64,000 bases of DNA from DASVRA01 sp036388855 (lineage in GTDB: Bacteria > Pseudomonadota > Alphaproteobacteria > Caulobacterales > Caulobacteraceae), in contig DASVRA010000013.1 of assembly GCA_036388855.1 (NCBI GenBank), forward strand, positions 39,806-103,805, read 5' to 3'. The notes under the pieces are model-generated. The model made no database searches, was not told the DNA's origin, and saw only the letters and a list, made by a program, of their open reading frames with translations. The position numbers and the translations under genes are program-made. This document shows, in pieces, positions 26,117-36,722 of this stretch. The stretch's first letter is position 1; each line of letters starts with the position of its first letter.

Positions 26117-27928
26117 TCACACCGGCGCGCAGGCCAGCGTCAGCCAGGCGCGGACCTCGTCGGACACCAATGGCCCGATCTCATCGAGCACCCGCGCATG
26201 ATAAGCGTTCAGCTGCGCCCGCTCGACCGCGTCCAGCATCTCGGGCGCGATCAGCCGCCGGTCGATCGGGGCCAGCGTCAGGGTCTCCCAGCCCATCATC
26301 TTCCGCTCGCCGCCTTCGATCTGCTCCGGCTCGGTGACCACCTGCAGGGTCTCGATGCGGATGCCGTATTCGCCGGTTTTGTAATAGCCCGGCTCGTTCG
26401 AAAGGATCATCCCCGGCCTCAGCGCCACGCTGTTGGGCAGCTTGGCGATCCGCTGCGGCCCCTCGTGCACGCCCAGGTAGGAGCCCACCCCATGGCCGGT
26501 GCCGTGGTCATAGTCGAGCCCCGCCTCCCACAGCGGCAGGCGCGCCAGCGCATCCAGCGCGTGGCCGGTGGTGCCCTCCGGGAACCGCACCCGCGCCAGC
26601 GCCAGGTTGCCGCGCAGCACTCGCGTGAACCGCTCGACCATCTCCCGTGTCGGCTCGCCCATGGCCACCGTGCGGGTGATGTCGGTCGTGCCGTCGAGGT
26701 ATTGGGCCCCCGAGTCCACCAGCAGCAGCGAATTGCGCTCGGTCCGGCGGATGGTCTTGTGGGTGGGGTGATAGTGGCAGATGGCGCCGTTCGGCCCCGC
26801 CCCCACGATGGCGTCGAAGGACAGGTCCTTCATCGCCCCGGTGGCCTCGCGGAAGCCCTCCAGCTTGGCCACGATCTCGCCCTCGTCCGGCAGCGCCCCC
26901 TGCGCCTCCGTGTCCAGCCAATGGAGGAAGGCCGCCATCGCCGCGCCGTCCCGCCGGTGCGCCCGCCGCGCCCCTTCGATCTCCACGGCGTTCTTGCAGG
27001 CGCGGGGCAGGGTGCATGGGTCCTGGGCCCGCACCACCGTCGCCCCCGCCTTCGCCAGCGCCTCGAAATAGGCCGCCGAGGACTGCTGCGGATCGACCAC
27101 CACCCGCCGGCCCTTCAGTTCGGCGATCGCCGGCTCCAGGTCCTCCGGCCGCTCCAGGCTCACCTGGTTGCCGAGCCAGGCCGGCAACTCGGGGGTCACC
27201 TTGGCCGGGTCGAGGAACAGCCGCGCCGTCCCGTCCTTGCGCAGGATCGCCTGGGCCAGCGGCAGCGGCGAGCGGATCACGTCGCCGCCGCGCACATTGA
27301 ACATCCAGGCGATCGAGGCCGGCGCGGTGATCAAGGCCGCGTCCGCCGCCTCTTCCTCCACCGCCTGTCCCACCCGCGTCCGCTTGGAGGCCGAGTCCTC
27401 GCCGGAGAAATCGGTCGGGTGCGGAACCACCGCCGCCTGGGGCTGGGCCGGCCGGTCGCTCCAGGCGGCGTCCAGCGGGTTCACTCGAACCGGCTTCAAC
27501 TCGGCGCCCGCCTTGGCCGCAGCCTTCTTCAGCCGGTCCACCCCCTCGGGGCTATGCAGCCGCGGATCGAAGCCGATCACCTGCCCCGCCCGGGCGTTCT
27601 TCTCCAGCCAGGCGGGCGCGCCCTCCTCGACCAGGTCGCGCACCTCGAAAGCGGAGGCGTCCACCTGGTCCTTGACCTGGAGCGTGTAGCGGCCGTCCAC
27701 GAAGATCGCAGCCCGGTCGCAGAAGATCACCGCCGCCCCGGCGGAGCCGGTGAAGCCGGTCGCCCAGGCCAGCCGGTCGTTGGCTTCGGGCAGGTATTCG
27801 TTCCCGTGTTCGTCTTCGTGCGGCACGAGGAAGCCGTCGAGCCCCTGCTCGGCCATCGCCCGCCGGATCAGCGGCAGGTGCTTGGGCCCGAACGATGGAT
27901 CGGCATGGACATCGAAGCTCTGGCGCAT
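26117..27928 (-). CDS. Xaa-Pro aminopeptidase (M24B, aminopeptidase P family)
   Basis: The 603-residue enzyme removes N-terminal residues that precede proline. Two creatinase-type N-terminal domains (starting SFDVHADPSFGPKHLPLIRR) precede the C-terminal pita-bread catalytic domain. Metal ligands are recognisable in DSGAQYLDGTTDITRT (two Asp), TGHGVGSYLGVHEGP (His), NEPGYY (Glu) and the late IRIETLQ (Glu). The length of about 600 residues matches the long bacterial and eukaryotic-like form rather than the 440-residue E. coli PepP. Upstream is prmA. Confidence 0.92.
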   Translation of the reverse strand: MRQSFDVHADPSFGPKHLPLIRRAMAEQGLDGFLVPHEDEHGNEYLPEANDRLAWATGFTGSAGAAVIFCDRAAIFVDGRYTLQVKDQVDASAFEVRDLVEEGAPAWLEKNARAGQVIGFDPRLHSPEGVDRLKKAAAKAGAELKPVRVNPLDAAWSDRPAQPQAAVVPHPTDFSGEDSASKRTRVGQAVEEEAADAALITAPASIAWMFNVRGGDVIRSPLPLAQAILRKDGTARLFLDPAKVTPELPAWLGNQVSLERPEDLEPAIAELKGRRVVVDPQQSSAAYFEALAKAGATVVRAQDPCTLPRACKNAVEIEGARRAHRRDGAAMAAFLHWLDTEAQGALPDEGEIVAKLEGFREATGAMKDLSFDAIVGAGPNGAICHYHPTHKTIRRTERNSLLLVDSGAQYLDGTTDITRTVAMGEPTREMVERFTRVLRGNLALARVRFPEGTTGHALDALARLPLWEAGLDYDHGTGHGVGSYLGVHEGPQRIAKLPNSVALRPGMILSNEPGYYKTGEYGIRIETLQVVTEPEQIEGGERKMMGWETLTLAPIDRRLIAPEMLDAVERAQLNAYHARVLDEIGPLVSDEVRAWLTLACAPV

Positions 27929-27969
27929 CGCCGAGCTTTACGCCGGAGCGCGCGCCGCTGCCAAGCCGA

Positions 27970-28836
27970 TCAGCCGCCTCGCCTCAGCACCAGCGTAGCC
28001 CAGGCGTCGCGCCGGATGGCGAAGTCGAGACGGAAGCCTCTGGCCAGGTAAGCGGTCCGCACCAGCCGCTCCTGGCTCCGCAGCAGGCCCGACAGGATGG
28101 CGGTTCCACCCGGCTCCAGAGCGGCGCGGATCGGCTGCGCCAGCGACACCAGCGGCCGGGCCAGGATGTTGGCGAACACCAGGTCGTAAGGCCCCCCGCC
28201 CCGCACCATCGGATGATCAAGCCCCGCCGCGTGGACGAAGCGGGTCCGTGCGCCGTTCACCTCCGCGTTCTCCCGCGCGATCCGCACCGAGACCGGGTCG
28301 ATGTCCGTGCCCACAACCGTGCCCGCCCCGGTCCGCGCGGCCGCGATCGCCAGCACCCCGGTGCCGGTCCCCACGTCCAGCACCCGTGCGAACCGCCGCC
28401 GCTTGAGCAGCCGGTCGAAGGCCGTGAGGCACCCCGTCGTGGTGCCGTGATGCCCGGTCCCGAACGCCGCCCCCGCCTCGATCCGCAGGTTCACCGTGCT
28501 CGCCGGCGTCCGCCCCAAGTCGTGCATCCCGTAGACGAAGAACCGCCCTGCCCTGACCGGCGGCAACCCCGACAGCGCCATCGCCAGCCAGTCGGCGTCG
28601 GCCAGCGCCTCGGTGCGGACCGTCAGCTCATCGAAGCCGCCGAGCACCCGGCGGAGCGCCTCCGCCTCCGCCTCCGTCGTCGGAAAGGCGTCGATGCGCC
28701 AGAGGCCGCGGTCCTCGTCCTCTTCGAGGATGGAATAGGCGGCGCCCTCCAGCTCGGAGTCGGCGTCGATGGCGCGGGCGGCGGCCTCCGCCGGCGTCCG
28801 CAGCCCCCGCGCCGTGATCTGGACCGCCTGGGTCAT
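27970..28836 (-). CDS. prmA: ribosomal protein L11 methyltransferase
   Basis: The 288-residue enzyme trimethylates lysines and the N-terminus of ribosomal protein L11 using S-adenosylmethionine. The SAM-binding motif is [15 protein letters not shown], followed by the acidic turn [20 protein letters not shown] and the substrate-side motif FANILARPL. The upstream [10 protein letters not shown] is also family-typical. It overlaps the paiB-like gene by one base, indicating coupling. Length and motifs are normal. Confidence 0.95.
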   Translation of the reverse strand: MTQAVQITARGLRTPAEAAARAIDADSELEGAAYSILEEDEDRGLWRIDAFPTTEAEAEALRRVLGGFDELTVRTEALADADWLAMALSGLPPVRAGRFFVYGMHDLGRTPASTVNLRIEAGAAFGTGHHGTTTGCLTAFDRLLKRRRFARVLDVGTGTGVLAIAAARTGAGTVVGTDIDPVSVRIARENAEVNGARTRFVHAAGLDHPMVRGGGPYDLVFANILARPLVSLAQPIRAALEPGGTAILSGLLRSQERLVRTAYLARGFRLDFAIRRDAWATLVLRRGG

Positions 28837-29468
28837 CAGCCTCGCGGCGCCAGCGCCCGCATGGCCGCGGCCGTCTCCGCCGCGCCGGCGTCCTCAGCCG
28901 CCTCGAGCCCCGCGAGGACGCCGGCGAAGTCCTCGGAGTCCTTGTTCTGCGACAGCTTGCGCTTGGCGAACACGCGCTCCACCGTCACCTCGACCCCGAC
29001 GATGCCGCGCAGCATCGAGCGGATGTAGGTTTCCGGCGCATCGCTCACCGACCAAGGCGCCGGCCGCCCCGTCTCGAACCGATCGCTGAGCTTGGCCACT
29101 ACGTCCAGCAGCCGCTCCGGCCCGTCGAACCAGGAGAGACGCCCGTGCACGTGCACCGCCTCATAGTTCCAGGTGGGCACCTGTTTACCGTGCACGGCCT
29201 TGGACGGATACCAGTTGGGCGACACATAAGCGTCCACGCCGGTGAAGATCACCAGGGCCTCCGCGCCCGCCGGGCTGAGGCGATGCTGCGGATTGGGCCG
29301 CGCCAGGTGGCCGATCAGCCGGCCCTCGCCAGCCTCATGCAGGAACGGGAGGTGACTGGCCCAAAAACCCTCCGCTCCGTGGGTGACCAGGGCGCCCAGA
29401 CGCGCCGCGGACAGCAAACGGTCGATCTCGTCCGGATCGATGACGGCGAAGGGCTCGGGCGCATACAT
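28836..29468 (-). CDS. FMN-binding negative transcriptional regulator family (PaiB-like)
   Basis: The 210-residue protein has the split-barrel flavin-binding fold of PaiB-like proteins. Recognisable segments are [42 protein letters not shown] and [13 protein letters not shown]. The founding protein represses sporulation and protease genes in Bacillus subtilis, but most homologues have no DNA-binding domain and their roles are unknown, so the regulator name should be read loosely. It follows dnaN by about 40 bases and overlaps prmA by one base. Confidence 0.9.
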   Translation of the reverse strand: MYAPEPFAVIDPDEIDRLLSAARLGALVTHGAEGFWASHLPFLHEAGEGRLIGHLARPNPQHRLSPAGAEALVIFTGVDAYVSPNWYPSKAVHGKQVPTWNYEAVHVHGRLSWFDGPERLLDVVAKLSDRFETGRPAPWSVSDAPETYIRSMLRGIVGVEVTVERVFAKRKLSQNKDSEDFAGVLAGLEAAEDAGAAETAAAMRALAPRG

Positions 29469-29510
29469 GCCGATCGGCCTCCAGGCGCCTTGGCTTAGTC
29501 CAGCGGCTGT

Positions 29511-30629
29511 CTACACCCGCAACGGCATCAGCACGTACTGGACGCCGGAGTCGGTGGGGTCGATCACCAGCGTCGGGGAGGCCGGGTCGTTGAACCTGAA
29601 CTCCGCCGTCTCGCCCTGGATCTGGTCGGCGATGTCGAGCAGGTAGCGGGCGTTGAAGCCGATCTCGAAGGGTTCGCCGTCGTAGTCGACCTCGATCTCC
29701 TCCACCCCCTGGCCGGCCTCCATGTTGCGCACGGTCAGCACCACCTTGCCGGGCTCGATCGCCAGCTTCACCGAGCGCGACTTCTCGGCCGAAATGGTGG
29801 CCACCCGATCGACCGCCTGGGCGAACAGCTTGTTGTCCACCGTCAGGATGCGGCGGTTGTCCTTGGGGATCACCCGCACGTAATCGGGGAAGGAGCCGTC
29901 GATCACCTTGGACGTCAGCGCCGCGCGGCCGAACTCGAACCGCACCTTCTGGGCCGACACCCCGACCTCGACGCTGCCGCCGGCGTCCTCCAGCAGCCGC
30001 CGCGCCTCCTGCACCGTCTTGCGCGGCACGATCACGCCGGGCAGCCCCGCCGCGCCCTCCGGGGCCGGCATCTCCGCCAGCGCCAGCCGGTGGCCGTCGG
30101 TGGCCACCGCGCGCAGCATCGGCGAGCCGCCCTCGTCCACCACGTGCAGGTAGAGCCCGTTCAGGTAATACCGGGTTTCCTCGGTGGAGATGGCGAAGCG
30201 GGTCTTGTCGATCAGCCGCGCCAGATCGGCGGCCTCCAGCGTGATGCGCGAGGTCAGGCCGTCGGTCGACATCACCGGGAAGTCCCCGGCGGGCAGCACT
30301 GGCAGGTTGAAACGCGAGCGGCCGGCCGACACCGTGAGGCGCGGATCCTCGCCGGTGAAGCGCAGCTCCACCTCCGCCCCCTCGGGCAGCTTGCGTACGA
30401 TCTCGTAGAGGGTGTGGGCCGGCGCGGTGATCTGACCCTGGCCTTCGACTTGGCCCGCCGCCTCGTCTACGATCTCCATGTCGAGGTCGGTGGCGGAGAA
30501 CGCCAGCGCGTCGCGCTCGGCCGCCAGCAGCACGTTGGACAGGATCGGGATGGTATTGCGCCGCTCCACCACGCTCTGCACGTGGCCCAGCGCCTTCATC
30601 AGCGCCTGGCGCTCGATCGTCAGCCTCAT
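29511..30629 (-). CDS. dnaN: DNA polymerase III beta sliding clamp
   Basis: The 372-residue protein forms the dimeric ring that tethers DNA polymerase to the template. The three clamp domains are visible: MRLTIERQALMKALGHVQSV with NTIPILSNVLL, the central VATDGHRLALAE, and the C-terminal domain ending YVLMPLRV. The hydrophobic cleft residues that bind partner peptides lie near that end, as expected. dnaA is not in the window, as in Caulobacter relatives, where dnaA and dnaN are separated. Confidence 0.97.
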   Translation of the reverse strand: MRLTIERQALMKALGHVQSVVERRNTIPILSNVLLAAERDALAFSATDLDMEIVDEAAGQVEGQGQITAPAHTLYEIVRKLPEGAEVELRFTGEDPRLTVSAGRSRFNLPVLPAGDFPVMSTDGLTSRITLEAADLARLIDKTRFAISTEETRYYLNGLYLHVVDEGGSPMLRAVATDGHRLALAEMPAPEGAAGLPGVIVPRKTVQEARRLLEDAGGSVEVGVSAQKVRFEFGRAALTSKVIDGSFPDYVRVIPKDNRRILTVDNKLFAQAVDRVATISAEKSRSVKLAIEPGKVVLTVRNMEAGQGVEEIEVDYDGEPFEIGFNARYLLDIADQIQGETAEFRFNDPASPTLVIDPTDSGVQYVLMPLRV

Positions 30630-30727
30630 CTCGCCGTCCGTTCCGGTTTCTTGTCTGCCGCGACTCGCGCGCCCCGGCGATGCGGGCGGCCAACACTAAC
30701 GGAATTGGCGGAACGGGGAAGGGCCGA

Positions 30728-31264
30728 TCACCCCAGCGGATACTCCCGCTCCAGGTCGTAGCGGTTGCCCTCGGGCGAGCTCCAGCTGGAGTAGAGGCCG
30801 AACCAGGTGACGCGAAAGGGCGGCGAGCGCAGCAGGTTGTGCCCTTGGATCCACGCCGCCACCCGCCCCGGATCGGAGCGCTTCAGGTAGGCCAGCGTGA
30901 TGTGTGGCCGATAGGCGCGCGCCTCCCCCTTCAGCCCCGCGCGCCGCGCCGCCGCCTCGCAGCGGGCGGCGAGCTGAGCCAGGCCCGGATTGTCCGCTAC
31001 CCGGGCATAGACCGCGCGCACCGCCGCCCCCTCGCCGAAACTCCCCACGCCGCTCAGCTCCAGCTCCAGGGGCGGCCCCTCCACGCCCCGCAGCTGGGCG
31101 TCCAGCTCGGCGGCGGCCGGCTCGGCCACCTCGCCGAAAAAGCGCAGGGTGATGTGCAGCTGCTCCAGCGAACGCCATTTGGCCCCGGGCAGCCCCTGCT
31201 GGCGCCGCTGCAGCCCCCGCCCGATCTCCTCCGGAACCTCCAGCGCCGCGAACAGCCGGATCAC
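30728..31264 (-). CDS. thpR: RNA 2',3'-cyclic phosphodiesterase (2H family)
   Basis: The 178-residue protein carries the two HxT motifs of the 2H phosphoesterase superfamily: HITLRFFGEV and HITLAYLK. The start MIRLFAALEVPEEIG is typical of ThpR (formerly 2'-5' RNA ligase). In vitro, members open 2',3'-cyclic phosphates at RNA ends; the biological substrate is uncertain. It overlaps the tesA-like gene by four bases, so the two are coupled. Confidence 0.93.
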   Translation of the reverse strand: MIRLFAALEVPEEIGRGLQRRQQGLPGAKWRSLEQLHITLRFFGEVAEPAAAELDAQLRGVEGPPLELELSGVGSFGEGAAVRAVYARVADNPGLAQLAARCEAAARRAGLKGEARAYRPHITLAYLKRSDPGRVAAWIQGHNLLRSPPFRVTWFGLYSSWSSPEGNRYDLEREYPLG

Positions 31265-31917
31265 TTTGGCAGGGCCGGGAGCGTGCTATCGGCAAGCCTG
31301 GAGGCGACGATCCTGATCCCGCGCGGGTTCGGGTGAATCCGGTCGGACAGGTTCAGCGCCGGGACGCCCACCACCCCCTGCAGGAAGTTGCGGTGCAGCG
31401 GCACGCCCTCCGCGCGGGCGATGTTGTCGAACACGGCGTTGTACTGCGCCGCATAGGCCTGGTTGATGATCGGCGGGGCGCGGAAGGTGACCAGCAGCAC
31501 CTTGATCCCCCGCCGCTTCAGCCGCCGCACGATGGCGGTGAGGTTGCGCTGCATGGATGCGGGCGGCAAGCCTTGCAGCAGGTCGTTGGCCCCCAGCGCC
31601 ACGATCGCCAGGTCGGTATCGCCCCGCACGCTGAAGTCCACCCGCGCTAAGCCTCCACTGCTGGTGTCGCCCGAGACACCGGCGCCGCGCACCACCACGT
31701 TCGCGCCGCGCCGCTTCAGCTCCGCCTGCAGCTGAGCCGGCAACGAGTCGCGGTAGGCCAGCCCCCGTCCGGCGGTGAGCGAGTCGCCGAGGATGGTGAT
31801 CACCTTCGGCTTCGCCCGGGACAGCGGCGCGCGCGCCGGGGCGGCCTGCGCGGCGAAAACCGCCGCCAGGCCTGCGAACGCCCCGCGGCGGGTGAGGAGG
31901 GGTGAGCGGTGGGTCAT
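31261..31917 (-). CDS. arylesterase / lysophospholipase TesA-like (SGNH hydrolase)
   Basis: The 218-residue exported enzyme has a twin-arginine-like start (THRSPLLTRRGAFAGLAAVF) followed by the SGNH blocks: block I ILGDSLTAGRGL with the catalytic serine, the glycine of GDTSSGG, the asparagine in LGANDLLQG, and DRIHPNPRG with catalytic Asp and His. Relatives such as TesA hydrolyse thioesters, lysophospholipids and aryl esters in the periplasm. Divergent to it is a ybbA/ybbP-like ABC pair, the same association found around tesA in E. coli. Confidence 0.9.
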   Translation of the reverse strand: MTHRSPLLTRRGAFAGLAAVFAAQAAPARAPLSRAKPKVITILGDSLTAGRGLAYRDSLPAQLQAELKRRGANVVVRGAGVSGDTSSGGLARVDFSVRGDTDLAIVALGANDLLQGLPPASMQRNLTAIVRRLKRRGIKVLLVTFRAPPIINQAYAAQYNAVFDNIARAEGVPLHRNFLQGVVGVPALNLSDRIHPNPRGIRIVASRLADSTLPALPK

Positions 31918-31978
31918 CAGGAGCCCTATCTAGGCCTTCCCAACCCGCCTCCAAGCCGAGCCGTTCCCCCTCCCGCAC

Positions 31979-32649
<671 letters not shown>

Positions 32650-32650
<1 letters not shown>

Positions 32651-35151
32651 TGCTGTCGCTCCGCTTCGCCGCGCGGGAGCTGCGCTCCGGCGTCCGCGGC
32701 TTCCGCGTCTTCCTCGCCTGCCTGGCGCTCGGTGTCGCCGCCATCGCCGCCGCCGGATCGACCGCCGAGGCTTTCCGCCAGGGGCTGGCCAGCGAGGCGC
32801 GCACCCTGCTGGGCGGCGACCTCGCCGTGTCTTCAAGCCGCAGCTTCAAGCCCGAGGCGCGGCGCGCGCTCGCCCAGCACGGCAAGGTCGCCTACGCCGC
32901 CGCCGCCCGCGCCATGGCCGCAGCGCCGGGCGGGGAGCGGCGCATGGTGCAGATCCGAGGCGTCGACCGCGCCTACCCCCTCGCCGGCGCCGTGGATCTC
33001 ACCGACGGGGCCGGGCGGCCGCTCCCCCTGCGCCAAGCGCTCCGCGACCACGGCGCCGCAGTCGAGGCGGCGCTGCTCGAACGGCTGGGCCTCAAGCTCG
33101 GCGACAGTTTCACCGTGGCCGACAAGCCGTTCATCGCCCGCGCCGTGCTCCAGTCCGAGCCCGACCGCCTGACCCGCGGCTTCGCGCTCGGCCCGCGCGT
33201 GCTGGTGTCGATGCGCGCCTTCGACGCCGCCGGCTTCCGCGCCGGCCCCGGCTTCGACGGCGAAACCGCCCGGCTGGCGCTGACCACTTCCGCCTCGCCC
33301 AAACAGGTCGCCCGCGACCTCCGGCGCGAACTCGGCGATGTTCAGGTCCGCGAGCGCACCGACGCCGCGCCGGGCATCGGCCGGCTGATCGACCAGTTGG
33401 AATACTTCCTCGGCTTCATCGGCCTGTCCTCGCTGGTCGCCGGCGGCCTCGGCGTGTCGGGCGCGGTTTCCGCTCACCTGCGGACCCGCCGCCCCTCGAT
33501 CGCCGTCCTGAAAGCCCTTGGCGCGAAGGCGGCGCTGATCCGCGACACCTACCTGATCCAGATCGCCGCCCTCTCAGCGCTGGGCATCGTCCTGGGCCTC
33601 GCCGCCGGCGCCGCCGCCCCCTTTGGCGTCGGCTGGCTGGCGCAGGACACTCTGCCGGTCCCGGCGTTGTTCGACCTCTACCCAGAGCCGCTGAAGCGGG
33701 CGGCCCTCTTCGGCGTCCTCGCCGCCGCCGCCTTTTCCTTGGCGCCATTGGCGCGAGCGCGGGCGACTCCGCCCTCCAGCCTGTTCCGGCGCGAGCTGAA
33801 CGGACGGCTTTCGTTCGGTCCTGAAATCGTCCTCGCCTTAGTAGCCGCCGCGGGCCTGGCGGCGCTGGCCGTGCTGACCGCGCCCACGCGCCTGGCCGCC
33901 GCCGTGATGATCAGCGGCGTGGCCGTTGCCTTTGCCCTGCTGTGGCTGCTCGGCCGCATCGCCGCCTGGCTCGGCGGCCGCTCTAGGTCGCTTACCTCGG
34001 GGCCCCTGCGCGTCGGCCTCGCCAACCTCGCCGGCCCGCGCTCGGCCGCCCGCACCGCCGCGCCGGCCATCGGCCTGGGCGTGGCCCTGCTCACTGCGGT
34101 GGTGCTGATCCAGTCCACCTTGCTGCGCGAGATCCGCGAGGTCGCCCCCCGCGCCGCCCCCGCCCTGGTGTTCACCGAGATCGCCGCCGACCGCGCCCAA
34201 GGCTTCGACCGCCTGATCGCGACCGCCCTGGGCCCGCTCGCCTCCGACCGTTATCTCCGGATGCCGGTGGTCACCGGCCGCATCCTCGCGATCAACGGCC
34301 AACCGGTCGAGCGGGCGCGAATCAGCGCCGAAGGCCGCTGGGCTTTCGACCGCGACATCGCCATGACCGCTCTGGCCGGCGAACCCGCCGGAGCCGAGAT
34401 CGAGGAGGGCCGCTGGTGGCCCGCCGCCCACACCGGCGAGCCGCGACTGGCGCTTGAGGCGCGCGCTGCGCGCGCCGCTGGCGTGAAGGTCGGCGACGTC
34501 CTCACGCTCACCGTCGCCGGCCGCGAGCTGAACGCGCGCGTGGCCGTCCTGCGGCGGGTGAACTTCGGCGGCTTCGGCCCCGCCTTCGGCGTGGTGCTGA
34601 ACGCCGATGCCCTGGAAGGCGCCAACCTCCAGAGCGTCGCCATCGCCAAGGCCACGCCCGTCCAGGAGGCGGCGGCGCTGCGCGCGCTCGCCGGCCCCTT
34701 CCCCGAGGTCAACGTGATCAGCGTGCGCGAGCAGCTGCAGGCCGCCACCCGTATGTTCGAGCGCCTGGCCCTGGCCGTCCGTGCGGCGGCCGGCGTGGCG
34801 GTGCTGGCCGGGGTGCTGGTGCTGTCCGGCGCGATCGCGGCGGGCGCACGCGAGCGGGCTCGCGAGGCCGCCACGCTGAAGGTCCTGGGCGCCTCCCGCC
34901 GTCAGGTCCTGCTCGTCTATGCCGTCGAATACGGCGCCGTAGGCCTGATCGCCGGCCTCACCGGCGCCGCGCTCGGCTACGCCGCCGCTTGGCCGGTGGT
35001 CGTGCGCCTGTTCCACCTCCCCTGGAGCGTCGATTGGGCCGGCCTGGCCGCGTTGGTCGGCGGCGCGGCGGCCCTGGCGCTCTTGGCTGGCGTCTTGGCC
35101 GCCTGGCGCGCGCTCGCGCAGAGGCCGGCGCCCGTGCTCAGAGCAGAGTAA
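32650..35151 (+). CDS. FtsX-like ABC permease, YbbP-like
   Basis: The 833-residue permease starts MLSLRFAARELRSGVRGFRV. The frame stays open far upstream, but this ATG overlaps the stop of the ATPase gene by one base, which fixes the start. Two sets of membrane helices each contain an FtsX domain (about residues 255-370 and 700-825), with large extracytoplasmic portions in between. A first helix at about 20-38 and further helices near the middle give the ten-helix layout known for YbbP. It pairs with the ATPase upstream. Confidence 0.9.
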
Positions 35152-35277
35152 CTGCTGCTGCTCCTCAAACATTTGCTGCATGACGTGGAGTTCACGCCGG
35201 TTTTGCTTGCGCACAGGCGCTCCGCTCACGATATTTCCCCTGCGCCCTCCCCGGGCCAACGAAAGGGAAGTTTCTCG

Positions 35278-36033
35278 ATGAGCGACTATGACCGCGGACT
35301 TTGGCGTCCCGCCCCGGCCCAGGCCCCCGCGGCCGACATGGCGGTGGACGCTGGCCTGCGCGCCTTCATGCTCGGCGTCTACAACAAGGTCGCGCTGGGC
35401 CTGATCGTCTCGGCGGCGCTGGCCTATGTCACTTCCAGTGTCGAGCCCGTGCGCGAACTGCTGTTCCGCATGCAGGGCGACCGGCTGGTCGGCTACACCC
35501 TGCTCGGCATGATCGTGGCCTTCGCGCCGCTGGCGGTGATCCTGTTCGGCGGCTTCGCGCTGCGCAACCCTTCGCCGCGAAGCGCGGGGATCATGTACTG
35601 GAGCATCGTGGCCTTGATGGGCGCCTCACTGGGCGTCCTGGCGCTGGTCTACACCGGGACCTCGATCGCCACGACCTTCCTGGTCACCGCCGCCGCCTTC
35701 GGGGCCTTGAGCCTCTGGGGCTACACCACCAAGCGCGACCTGACCGGCTTCGGCAGCTTCCTGCTGGTCGGCCTGGTCGGGCTGATCATCGCCAGCCTGG
35801 TCAACATGTTCCTGCACAACTCGATGATGAGCTTTATCATCAGCGTGCTGGGCGTGTTCATCTTCGCGGGCCTGATCGCCTACGACACCCAGCGCCTGAA
35901 GCTGACCTACTATCAGCTCGGCGGCGACCAGGCGGCCATGGGCGTGGCCACCAACTTCGGCGCGCTCAGCCTCTACATCAACTTCATCAACCTGTTCCAA
36001 TTCCTGCTCTCGATCTTCGGCAGCCGCCGCTGA
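35278..36033 (+). CDS. Bax inhibitor-1 / YccA family membrane protein
   Basis: The 251-residue protein has seven membrane segments and the family pattern: AFMLGVYNKVALGLIVSAAL near the start, NPSPRSAGIMYW, and the C-terminal AGLIAYDTQRLKL with the conserved Asp. Family members form pH-sensitive calcium-leak channels in structural studies; bacterial roles are unclear. The start at 35278 has a GAAAGGGAAG ribosome-binding site eight bases upstream. An intrinsic terminator follows the gene. Confidence 0.93.
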   Translation: MSDYDRGLWRPAPAQAPAADMAVDAGLRAFMLGVYNKVALGLIVSAALAYVTSSVEPVRELLFRMQGDRLVGYTLLGMIVAFAPLAVILFGGFALRNPSPRSAGIMYWSIVALMGASLGVLALVYTGTSIATTFLVTAAAFGALSLWGYTTKRDLTGFGSFLLVGLVGLIIASLVNMFLHNSMMSFIISVLGVFIFAGLIAYDTQRLKLTYYQLGGDQAAMGVATNFGALSLYINFINLFQFLLSIFGSRR

Positions 36034-36055
36034 TCGGAGAAACAGCCCGAAGGAA

Positions 36056-36086
36056 AAGGCCCGGAGCGATCCGGGCCTTTTTCTTT
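36056..36086 (+). terminator. rho-independent terminator after the BI-1 gene
   Basis: The arms AAGGCCCGG (36056-36064) and CCGGGCCTT (36071-36079) form a perfect nine-base stem with a six-base loop, followed by TTTCTTT. It lies 22 bases after the stop of the BI-1 gene and before the convergent regA-like gene. Confidence 0.9.
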
Positions 36087-36100
36087 GCCGCGGAGCTGGG

Positions 36101-36655
36101 CTACCTCGGCGCGCGCTTCGCCAAAATCCGTTGCAGCGTCCGCCGGTGCATGTTCAGCCGCCGCGCCGTCTCCGAGACGTTGTTGCCGCACTGCTCGTAG
36201 ACCCGCTGGATATGCTCCCAGCGCACCCGGTCGGCCGACATCGGGTTGTCCGGCGGCGGGGCCATGCCGCCCTGGGCCAACAGCGCGCGAACCACGTCGT
36301 CGGCGTCGGCGGGCTTCGACAGGTAGTCGACCGCGCCGGCCTTCACCGCCTGCACCGCGGTAGCGATGTTGCCGTAGCCGGTCAGCATCACCACCCGGGC
36401 GTCGGGGCGGGCGTCCTTGACCGCCTCCACCACCTTCAGTCCGTTGCCGTCCTCCAGCCGCATGTCGAGCACGGCGAAAGCGGGTGCGTTGGCCTTCAGC
36501 GCCTCCAGCGCCTCGGCCACGCTGCCGACCAGCACCGGCTCGAAGCCGCGAGACTCCAGCGCCCGGCCCAATCGGGTGCGCAGCGGCGCGTCGTCGTCGA
36601 GCAGCATCAGGCTGCGGTCCTCGATGGCGGCGATCTCTGGGGCGATGTCGGTCAT
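36101..36655 (-). CDS. ActR/PrrA/RegA-type redox response regulator
   Basis: The 184-residue regulator has a receiver domain with the acidic cluster LLDDD, phospho-acceptor Asp64 in VLDMRLEDG, the conserved Thr in VMLTGYG and Lys in YLSKP. A proline linker (APPPDNP) precedes a Fis-type helix-turn-helix, NVSETARRLNMHRRTLQRIL. This compact layout is diagnostic of the RegA/PrrA/ActR family, which controls respiration, nitrogen and carbon fixation genes in response to redox state. It is transcribed after the cognate kinase gene, with a gap of about 65 bases. Confidence 0.95.
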   Translation of the reverse strand: MTDIAPEIAAIEDRSLMLLDDDAPLRTRLGRALESRGFEPVLVGSVAEALEALKANAPAFAVLDMRLEDGNGLKVVEAVKDARPDARVVMLTGYGNIATAVQAVKAGAVDYLSKPADADDVVRALLAQGGMAPPPDNPMSADRVRWEHIQRVYEQCGNNVSETARRLNMHRRTLQRILAKRAPR

Positions 36656-36722
36656 GGGCGCGTCCGCTCAAGCTTCGAAGCGACATAATGTCGCGCCGCG
36701 CGCGCCGTTCCAAGCCCATCCG